Assembly (NCBI RefSeq): GCF_029873635.1
Contig: NC_080419.1
Coordinates: forward strand, 70,560,097 to 70,624,096
Source: Malania oleifera
Taxonomy: Eukaryota; Streptophyta; Magnoliopsida; Santalales; Ximeniaceae
Reading direction: 5' to 3'
DNA: 64,000 nt
Under the pieces are notes generated by a model. The model saw nothing but the letters and a program-made list of their open reading frames with translations. It was not told where the DNA came from and did no database searches. The position numbers were made by a program, and so were the translations under genes. Every line of letters starts with the position of its first letter. Within the stretch, counting starts at the first letter, position 1. Shown here one piece after another: positions 56,753 through 64,000 of this stretch.

Positions 56753-57640
56753 TCATCTAGTTCTCCTACACTGGTTTATTTTATCCTTTTTCTTCCATTT
56801 TTTAATGCATATATCTAACACTAAGACTCTATGTTGTGTGGTTAGAATTTCACCTGGAATAACTTTACAATCCTTGCATGATACACGATCTACCCTCCTA
56901 GTTAAAAAAAAATCTATTTGACTTCTATTTTGTCCACTTTTAAAGGTTATTAAGTGTTCTTCTCTCTTCTTAAAGCAAGTATTCATTATACTAAAATCAT
57001 ATGACATAGCAAAGTCTAAGATCATCTCCCCAGACTCATTTTTGTCTCCATATCCATATCCTCTATGTATCCTTTCATAATTTTTATTATCTCTTCCAAT
57101 GTGTCCATTCAGATCTCCTCCTATAAATATTTTCTCAGTCCCTGGTATGCCTTGTATAATACTATCCATATCTTCCCAAAATTGTCTCTTAAGATTTTCT
57201 GCTAAGCCAACTTGAGGAGCATAAGCACTAATGATATTTATTATCTCTTGTCCTAATACCATTTTGATTTTTATAATTCTATCCCTTACTCTAGTTACAT
57301 CCACAATGCTATCTTTTAAGTTTTTGTTTATAATAATGCCTACTCCATTCTTATGTTTTTCTTTTCCAGTGTACCAAAGTTTAAAACCTGATTTATCGAT
57401 TTCTCTAGCTTTCTCCCCCACCCACTTAGTTTCTTGAAGGCAAATTATATTATTTCTTCTTCTAATCATTGTATCCACAATTTCCATGCTTTTACCTGTA
57501 AGTGTCCTTATATTCCAAGTTTCTAATCTAATCCTAGTTTCCTGAACTAACGTCTTTACCTGCCCACGTCCAGAATGATGCAGGAACCCTTGCATATTTG
57601 ACACCGTACCCGGGCGCCGACACGGCGCGTCGCTTCGGGG
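56753..57640 (-). pseudogene. RTE LINE apurinic-type endonuclease
   Basis: Endonuclease/exonuclease/phosphatase fold domain that nicks target DNA. Motifs on the minus strand in order: LETWNIRTLTGKSMEIVD (Asn of the metal site), ICLQETKW (catalytic Glu), GVGIIINK, IINIISAYAPQ, IFIGGDLNGHIG (Asp and Asn), FKSGQNRSQIDFFLTRR, and the final TQHRVLVLDI (catalytic His preceded by Q). All key residues are visible. The reading frame extends upstream to 57811 into Copia sequence, but the LINE part starts near 57640. It ends at a stop at 56753-56755 and is followed by a 350-bp linker in other frames. Confidence 0.9.
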
Positions 57641-57677
57641 CGACGACCTAGCCCACCCTCGCCCATTTTTTGCTACA

Positions 57678-58990
57678 CCTGGGTGGTTCAAGTGCGTTTG
57701 GTCTGATAGTGCGTCTGATAGTGCGTTTGGATCTCTGTATAGGAATATTGTTGACTTGCTGATTTCTCGAGTTAGAACCCCTTGCAACCGGGGGACCAAG
57801 ATCATTATCATTGCCTTGAGTTTCTAACTCCACTTGCATAACATGTTCATCCTTGCTCCAGTTTTCTAGTTCCCGTTTCTTTTCATCAGATTCTTGAGTA
57901 CGCCTCACCATAACTTTTTCATTGAAAACTACATCCCTACTGATCGCTACCTTGTTTTTCATTGGATCCCATAGCTTAAACCCCTTCACACCATTTTGAT
58001 ATCCCAAAGAGATACAACACTAGACTTTGTGTCAAGCTTTGATCTCTCCTCACTAGACACTTGTACATAGGTTGGACAACCGAATACCTTCAATTCGGAA
58101 TAGTCTATTGCATTTCCCGTCCATATCTCTTCTGCCACTTTCCCTTCTAGTGATGCCCTTGGTGATCGGTTTACCAAGAAACAAGCCATACTAAATGCCT
58201 CTACCTAGAAGTTCTTCGGTAGCCTTGCATTAAGCCTGAGACACCGAGTTTTTTCAGTTAGAGTTCGGTTCATCCTTTCAGCCACACCGTTTTGTTGAGG
58301 TGTCCGACGAGTAGTGAAATATCTCTTAATGCCTCACTGCTTACAAAACTCCATGAACCTAGAATTAGCGTACTTGGTCCCATTGTCTGACCTGAGGCAT
58401 TTGATTTTCCTCCTAGTCTGGTTTTCCACTTTAGTTTTTCACAATTTAAACCTGGCAAACGTATCACACTTGTGCCGCATGAAGTATACCCAGACTTTCC
58501 GTGAGTAGTCGTCAACAAAGCTCACAAAATAAACATGTCCTCCCTATGATGCCACTTTAACAGGCCCCCAAACATCAGAATGCATGTAATCAAGAATACC
58601 TTCCTTCCTATGAATAACTGATTTAAATTGTGCCCTATTTTGCTTTCCAAGAACACAAAATTTGCAAAAATTCAGCTTACATGTTTTCATACCGTTCAAG
58701 AGTTTCCTCTTGTGAAGTTCTTTCATACCATGTTCACCTATAAGCCCAAGCCGCATATGCCACAAAACGGTTTCATCAAATTTAGAATCTATAGTTGTAG
58801 CTCCACCTACAACAGTAGTTCCCTGCAGTGTATAAATATTTCCATCTAACTTTTGCCCTTTCATTACCATCAGATTACCTTTGTACACTTTCATAATCTC
58901 ACCTTTGGACTTGTAATTGAATCCATTACAATCCAAAATGCCAAGTGAAATGAGACTCTTCTATAGGTCTGGTATGTGTCTTAGATCACT
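57678..58990 (-). pseudogene. Copia integrase
   Basis: On the minus strand: GAG-pre-integrase (WHMRLGLIGEHGMKELHKRKLL...CKFCVLGKQ, HHCC zinc site, about 58680-58800), then the start of the catalytic core (EGILDYMHSDVWGP). A frame-broken centre (58270-58518) follows, then ACFLVNRSPRASLEGKVAEEIWTG, FGCPTYVQVSSEERSKLD, and the C-terminal GFKLWDPMKNKVAISRDVVFNE segment up to the LINE. At least three frame breaks. It joined element DNA to the host chromosome. Confidence 0.88.
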
Positions 58991-58999
58991 CAAGGTTCT

Positions 59000-60012
59000 C
59001 ATAGCACTATCAAACATTTTGATTCTAACACTTCCTATGCCAATGATTTTACAAGAGCCATCATTGCCCATAAGAACTCAACTTGAATTTACCAACTTGT
59101 AAGTGTTGAACCACTTCTTATTTGGAGTCATATGGTAAGAGCATGCCGAGTCTAGGATCCATGAGTCCATGAGGTGATCCAACCCTGATGAAATTGAAAG
59201 TACATCACCATCACTGCAAACTGAATTTTCTTCTTGAACTACATTTTCTGATTTTGAAGTTCTTTCATGCTTTTCAGCATTTCCTTTATTCCAATCTGGA
59301 CACTTCGATTTACTGTGCCCTTTTTTGTTGCACTTGTAACACCGGATATCCTTTTTCTTCTTGGATTGAGTTCTTGATTTTTGACTTGATCCATTTCTGA
59401 ATTTTCCTTTCCCACGATCATAGTTACCTTTCACTGCAAGTCCTTCTTCGTGTGAATTTTCATAGTAGATTTTCATCCTTTGATGAAACCCCAACAACGC
59501 ACTTCTCACCTCTTCCAAGTTTAGGGTCTCTTTCCCCCATGTAAGAGTGATAACAAGGTTCTCATATTTTTGAGTTGATGGCAAGGAATTCAGTAGCATC
59601 AACGCCTTATCATCCTCTTCAAATTTCACATCAATATGCATTAAATCACTTATGATTTGATTAAATGCGTTGATGTGTTGGTTCAAGTTTGACCCATCAA
59701 CCATCTTAAGTCAATAAAGACGTTGCTTAAGAAATAATTTGTTAGTAAGAGATTTGGACATGTACCGGCTTTCAAGCTTTTGCCAAACAGCCGTAGGAGA
59801 ATCTTCCTCCATGACATGATAGAGCATTTCGTCGGCCAAACACAATCGTATTGTAGAAACAGCCTTTGCCTCTAATTCTTTCAAATTAGCCTCATCCATA
59901 CCTTCCGATTGAACACCATACAAGACCTTCACCATCTGCCATAAACCAAAGTTTTCGGTTCCATCAAATTTGACAATGTCAAATTTTTGCAGATGAAGTA
60001 ACCTGATGCCAT
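59000..60012 (-). pseudogene. Copia gag and protease start
   Basis: Minus strand from about 60012. A gag domain (KFDGTENFGLWQMVKVLY, YHVMEEDSPTAVWQKLESRYMSKSLTNKLFLKQRLY, then VDGSNLNQHINAFNQIISDL..LLNSLPSTQKYENLVITL) and a CCHC knuckle (CYKCNKKGHSKSKC, about 59296-59340, all ligands present). The protease active-site region is WILDSACSYHMTP; the usual Gly after DS is Ala, so the triad is altered. Frame breaks at about 59707 and near the start. This resembles Tork-type copia gag. Confidence 0.88.
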
Positions 60013-60021
60013 AGCAACGGT

Positions 60022-60033
60022 GCTCTGATACCA
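60022..60033 (-). other. PBS of Copia element
   Basis: Perfect TGGTATCAGAGC on the minus strand, 2 nt from the 5' LTR at 60036. Confidence 0.93.
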
Positions 60034-60035
60034 AT

Positions 60036-60496
60036 TGTTGTGTATAAACTCGTATTTGCACAGTGGAATCTAAATGCAGCAATCAATGAAGGGCAAATAT
60101 AGAACACACACGCAGTATATCTGAAAGCACGAACAACGACACAAAGGTTTACGTGGTTCGGCAATGCCTACATCCATGGGAGCAATCGGTAAAGGTTTTC
60201 ACTATGTAAATGTCAAAGGAGACAATATAATACAATTCACAATGATATTCTTCTCTCAACACACTCAGACAAGTGTATAAATAAAATTTCCTTCGGAGGT
60301 TTCCCCCCAAAACCCAATCAACTTAACATTCATATTAAAATTTTGAATTCAGCCTCGCTGCTCAGAACAAAACCGTTGACGGTTTCAGAAAACAATCGAC
60401 GGTTTCAGACAAAACAGAAATACTGCAACTGCTGAACTGCTGCACTCTGAATTCCATTCATGCTTTCCATTTGAATGTGAGTCATAATTCACAACA
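60036..60496 (-). mobile_element. Copia 5' LTR
   Basis: 461 bp with TG...CA ends, aligned with the 3' LTR at 51898-52350. It contains ATTTATAC on the minus strand near 60278 as a possible TATA-like box. Confidence 0.92.
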
Positions 60497-61226
60497 AATG
60501 TCTATTTTCATTGTCGGTTTTTAGTTGTTTTGGAAAAATTTGCGAGCCAAAATTTATGGTTTTCATTTCTTTTGGCAATCTATTGCAAGAATACTTTCAT
60601 ATCTAGAATTAACTTTTGTGGACTAAATCATTCATTTTATACATAATTTTTAATTAAAACTAAAAAAAAATAACCGTGTGAATTTAAAATATAAATGAAA
60701 TAAAAATATTTGTAAATTTTCAATTTCTTTTTTACAAAATAAAAGTCATCTTAAAAAAAATACTTTTACTATTTTTCAATTGTCATGTACAATAGGATTG
60801 TTCTTGTAGCAGTAAAAGTGAGTTTTGAAATATAATAATTAAGTAAAATAGTTATAATAATTTTTATTATTATTGTATTTTTATTATTTTAGTCATATAT
60901 ATATATATATAAAATTAATATTCTAAAATTAAAAAAAATTAAGAACAATTGACCAAATGCTCATTTTCATCCTTGAACCAGATGAAAATTAATATATACA
61001 TTTTCATCCTTGAACCAGATGAAAATTCATATATATATATATATTAATTTTCGTCTGGTTCAAGGATGAAAATGAGCATTTGGTGAATTGTTTTTAATTT
61101 GTTTTAATTTTAGAATATTAACCAAACATGTTGGCTTTGGGTTTTTAGTTTTTGTTTCTAGTTTCTAGTTTTCGTTTTAGGTTTTAATTCTCATAATCTT
61201 TGACAATGATATCAAACAACCCCTGA
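60497..61226. other. Possible MITE split by the Copia insertion; contains a hairpin
   Basis: Together with 51829-51897 this may be one non-coding element: left AAGGAGTTGTTTGG at 51830 against the inverted CAAACAACCCCTGA at 61213-61226. The match is imperfect and no flanking duplication is found, so this is tentative. The stretch is very AT-rich with no coding frame. Confidence 0.3.
60915..61121. repeat. Long inverted repeat (hairpin), arms of about 84 bp
   Basis: Left arm from 60915 (TTAATATTCTAAAATTAA...) and right arm ending at 61121 are reverse complements with only a few mismatches, both containing ACCAAATGCTCATTTTCATC. The loop holds a direct third copy of the CATTTTCATCCTTGAACCAG segment (about 60999-61027). 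Transcripts would fold into a long double-stranded stem. Confidence 0.9.
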
Positions 61227-62020
61227 GTTAGCCCTCATTTTTTCATGAAATGTGAAATTTTAAGGTTTAGTAGTTCATATCTTGGGTCTTTTTAAGGAGA
61301 CATCTCCCCTTTTGTTAGAGGAGATGAGAATTTGTTATTAAGGATTGGCCTGTTGCCTTAAGAGAAGTGAAATAATGGAGATAATTGTAGTATTGTGGAG
61401 GATATCCCTCTTTCTTTTTGTTGTGATGGCAGAGTTCAAGTCAAACTCAACTTGGATCACTTCAAGGGTGGTATAGTGGTATTTTCAGGTTGGATTGTCT
61501 TGAAGAGTTGGTCCCTTTATCCTTTTGGGCTTAGGGGGTTAGCTTGGGAGTTTCTTTAGACCGTTGAGCCATCCTTATGATATCTCTCTCATTTTCTTTC
61601 TTATGTTGGAGATTAATAAAGAGCCATGGGTAGTTTGTGCCATTTCATGGATATGCCTATCTTTTTCTTTGAAGTGTTGAAATTGAACAAAGAGCCACTT
61701 TGGTAGCTTACACCATCTTAGGAACAACCCTCTTTATATCTTTGCAATGTTGGGGACTGGTGATGAGCTAGTTCAATATGTAAGGCCATTGTCACAAGCT
61801 GATATGTTGTGCACACTGGCTTGCTTATGGCTTTGAAGAATTGGATCGAATTGCTGTAAATATGGCCAGCATGACTCCTTAGACATGTTGATATTTCCTC
61901 GTACTAGAGTTATAATTGCTCTAAAAGCTCTTTAAAGGGGAAAAAATGGCAAGTTGAGCCACCACTGGTTCTTGTCTCGCTAAATGGGCCTACCATCGCA
62001 AGTATCCTAGGGGTGGGTAT
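61227..62020. other. Unassigned non-coding DNA with a degenerate 75-bp duplication
   Basis: No gene or LTR recognised. Two diverged tandem segments near 61587-61660 and 61661-61735 share TTTTCTTT, TGTTG/TGTTGAAATT and AAAGAGCCA(C/T). Otherwise nothing is seen. Confidence 0.4.
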
Positions 62021-62603
62021 TGTAAGTTAAGGTGTAATCCTAGGAGAGGGGGTGAATTGGGTATTTTGAAATTTTATCTGCGGAAGCTTGATCAATTTTA
62101 AAACTTACTTAATATGTGCCCTAAATATTTTAACTACCACGAAAATATATTCAGCAAACAACTATACCAATAACAACAATCCTAAATATGAGAGAACTTA
62201 ACCTTATGTATTAATATGGAATCAACTACACTCAATCAATAGTACTTGCAGCAAATCAATATTAACAAGAATTTACTTGGCCACCGAATAATTTATAAAT
62301 TAACTTAATTGAATGATGTACAAACTCAATACTATTTCCAGTAGCTAGATCACAATATTTATATTTGTAGGTACATCAAATTTTGATCAACAAGAATATT
62401 TAAATCATTCATGGCATTTACAACTTTTACAAATCGAAACAAATCATTCACAGCATACACAACAGATATAGTTTAAAATAAATATGCTAGAAAATAAAAT
62501 GCGATGAGGGAAAGAGTGACACTGGTATTTTTTACAAGGTTTGGCAACGTGTCTACGTCCTTGCCTCAAGCAACTCTGTATGAGGATTTCACTATACCCT
62601 CCA

Positions 62604-62678
62604 TTCAGTAGGTGGAGCACCTCTCTCCTTTCAATAGGTGGAGCACCTCTCTCCTTCAGTAGGTGGGGACACCTCTGA
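62604..62678. repeat. Tandem repeat, about 26 bp x 3, in LTR
   Basis: Units TTCA(G/A)TAGGTGGAGCACC starting at 62604, 62630 and 62655. Same position within the LTR as the tandem repeats at 1399-1500, 5149-5308 and 34520-34620 in other Copia-type LTRs. Confidence 0.8.
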
Positions 62679-62990
62679 AGCAAGAACAATGCTCTTGCTT
62701 GTCAACAAGAATTGTTAGTTCACAAACAAAACAATAGCAGATTTTGTACAAGAAGAAAACTATCTCAAAGAGCAGATTTGTACACGTAAAAATCACTATG
62801 ATACTCTCAAAATATATTTGCTATGAAGCTCAAGAGATTTGCTGGGTTTTCTAGGTTTGAAAACTTGAAACTTGAAGTATAAAACCAAAAAATATTTTCA
62901 AAGAAGGGGAATGGCGCACAACAACTTTTCAAAGTGGAAATCAATGTATTTTCTTGCTATTAGGTTGCCCTAACACGTTTTGGGTTAGCC

Positions 62991-62997
62991 TTTTATA
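62991..62997 (-). promoter_or_regulatory. TATA-like box of Copia-type LTR
   Basis: TATAAAA on the minus strand, downstream in sense of the GGTCGACTGAAC array. Confidence 0.45.
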
Positions 62998-63730
62998 GCT
63001 AGGTTTGAAATCTAACCGTTTGCCCAAGTTTTGGTAACAATATGTTTCAAAATCGGAAAGATGTCACGTTGTTTGCAAAATATATTGTGCGCTTCGGTTG
63101 ACTGAACTGGGTTGTCCGAACCAAATAAACATATGAATTTCGAAACAGCCAGGTCGATTGAACTTTCAGTTCGATCGCCCGAACCAACACTTTTTGGACT
63201 TCAACAATGGTAGTAGCCATTCGGTCGACTGAACCATAGGTTTGGTCGCCCGAACTCTCTGATGTCAAACCAGATTGTTCAGATTTGTGCATTCGGTCGA
63301 TTGAGCATAAGCCTCAGGCGCTCGAACACTCTGAAATTCAATTTTCTTTTTATTTTTGATTCCAAAACTCATTTGTATCCTTTTGAAAAGATGTTTGGAC
63401 TTTGTAAAGATATTTTTCGAGTTATAAAACAGGTCTCTAGGTCCAATAAGTAATCCTAAGAGCTTCACAAACAAATACTAATTTGAGAAGTACTTACATA
63501 AGACTTATGTTCTAACAAACATGGAATGCTATCTAAGTCTTCATGTCTTTAAGCTTGATCATCATCCAAGCTCTTCTTCAATAGCCATTCTTCATTTTAC
63601 TCATGTTTTTCATGGCTTTACATCGTTCATTGTGCTTGTAAGTTATAATACTTGTAAGTATACTTGATAGCACAATTAGATTCCTTAGTTTGTCATTATC
63701 AAAACAAGATTAAGCCTTGTTAGACCAACA

Positions 63731-63744
63731 ATCTCCCCATTTTT
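63731..63744 (-). other. Polypurine tract of Copia element
   Basis: AAAAATGGGGAGAT on the minus strand, touching the LTR start, the classic copia PPT. It shows that the element interior continues to the right. Confidence 0.85.
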
Positions 63745-64000
63745 GATAATGACAAATAAGGAACAAAATGAGGTAGCCTTGGTAAGGCTCCCCGTCACAA
63801 TAAGCATAAACATAAAAAATATTCAAAGTCAGAACATTTGTTTAAGCTCAATTGTGATTAGATTCTCTCCTTTTCAAAAAAAAATTTCCCTTTTTATTTT
63901 ACTTAGAACTCAAAAAGGTATGTTATGATAATTTTGCATTTAGCTCAAAATACATTTGGAGAATACATTAGTCTCCCCCTTTGGAAAATACAAAAGTATT
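63745..64000 (-). mobile_element. 3' end of Copia interior, running off the window
   Basis: Non-coding sequence upstream (in sense) of the PPT. It contains a second PPT-like CCAAAGGGGGAGAC at about 63970-63983 (minus strand). RNase H is expected further right. Confidence 0.6.

Larger units (their letters stand above)
54644..57677 (-). mobile_element. RTE-clade LINE inserted in Copia pol
   Basis: About 3.03 kb in the same orientation as the Copia. An endonuclease then a reverse transcriptase on the minus strand, and a 3' end of (TTG)n rather than poly(A): ACAACAACAACAACAAC at 54644-54660 on the plus strand. GTGGTCGGCTATATGAATCC and the TTG microsatellite tail are typical of plant RTE LINEs. 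Possible degenerate 12-14 bp duplication at the ends (TTGAACCACCCAGG against GTGTACGACCAGG in sense). Copia integrase-RT linker coding resumes on both sides. Near full length for RTE. Confidence 0.85.
51898..60496 (-). mobile_element. Complete Ty1/copia element (minus strand), TSD AATGT
   Basis: 8599 bp between AATGT at 51893-51897 and AATGT at 60497-60501. Read on the minus strand: 5' LTR (60496-60036), PBS (60033-60022), gag, CCHC and protease, integrase, RT, RNase H, PPT, 3' LTR (52350-51898). Integrase before RT is diagnostic of copia. Two later insertions, an RTE LINE (54644-57677) and a hAT-like MITE (52548-53194), account for about 3.7 kb, leaving about 4.9 kb, a normal copia length. 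All frames carry stops or shifts. Confidence 0.95.
62021..63730 (-). mobile_element. Copia-type 3' LTR (minus strand)
   Basis: 1710 bp; plus-strand left end TGTAAGTTAAGGTGTAATCC and right end TTAGACCAACA. In sense it starts TGTTGGTCTAACAAGGC with a PPT directly before it, so it is the 3' LTR of an element extending right of the window. U3 has an array of CGGTCGACTGAAC-type motifs (63085-63335), a TATA-like box at 62991-62997 and a 26-bp x 3 repeat at 62604-62678. The end shares the CCTCTCCTAGGATTACACC type with the LTR at 1052. Confidence 0.85.

Noticed and set aside
56331..56921. Plus-strand open frames opposite the LINE (79-114 codons)
   Set aside because: Antisense shadows of the LINE coding region, with no recognisable domains.
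54872..57811. Host gene similar to craniofacial development protein 2 or an endonuclease
   Set aside because: The endonuclease plus RT plus (TTG)n tail identify an RTE LINE; such LINE endonucleases are often misannotated as host proteins.
51829..61226. Firm call of a hAT MITE interrupted by the Copia element
   Set aside because: Terminal similarity (AAGGAGTTGTTTGG against inverted CAAACAACCCCTGA) is imperfect and no 8-bp flanking duplication is seen; kept only as a tentative feature.

Overview
This is a plant nuclear DNA window, almost certainly from an angiosperm. It is AT-rich and made almost entirely of transposable elements, mostly LTR retrotransposons inserted into one another. The evidence is Ty1/copia and Ty3/gypsy proteins, primer sites complementary to initiator tRNA-Met, an RTE-type LINE, a hAT-like MITE and a fragment of an integrated plant pararetrovirus (Caulimoviridae-like). 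I see no intact host gene, tRNA, rRNA or CRISPR array. Every coding region is broken by stops, frameshifts or insertions, so coding parts are listed as pseudogenes. The species cannot be named from this sequence.

Layout. 1-2990: 5' end of a minus-strand Copia element (gag, PBS, long 5' LTR) whose body lies left of the window. 2991-8124: mosaic of LTR fragments in both orientations, with tandem duplications. 8125-24025: gypsy element A; its 5' LTR is split by a complete but internally deleted gypsy element D (9562-17313), whose own 5' LTR is split by a solo Copia-type LTR (10495-12862). A's interior holds a minus-strand solo LTR (21190-23361), and A's 3' LTR is cut at 24025. 24026-27477: two LTR pieces in opposite orientation. 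27478-42107: gypsy chromovirus-like element B (gag, protease, RT, RNase H, integrase, chromodomain-like tail), broken by three solo LTRs with target-site duplications (TSDs). One of these lies inside the RT catalytic motif. 42108-46820: 5' half of a minus-strand gypsy element C. 46821-about 49330: pararetrovirus-like fragment (RT end, RNase H, a downstream protein of unknown function, a TATA-like box). 49331-51828: AT-rich intergenic or intron-like DNA. 51898-60496: complete minus-strand Copia element with matching TSDs, carrying a MITE and an RTE LINE. 60497-62020: hairpin-containing and unassigned DNA. 62021-64000: 3' LTR and start of the interior of another minus-strand Copia element.

The nesting gives a relative order of insertion. 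D is younger than A, and the 10495-12862 LTR is younger than D. B is older than its three solo LTRs. The Copia at 51898-60496 is older than its MITE and LINE. Many in-frame stops are TAG or TGA where related elements have TGG, CAG or CGA, as expected from decay of methylated cytosines.

The most unusual feature is shared by LTRs of both superfamilies. Just upstream of the presumed TATA box, most LTRs carry dense degenerate arrays of a short palindromic motif (TCGTCGACGA, GTCGACCGAA, CAGCCGACTGAC, GGGCGACCGAAC and similar). The motif differs even between LTRs whose 3' halves are clearly related.
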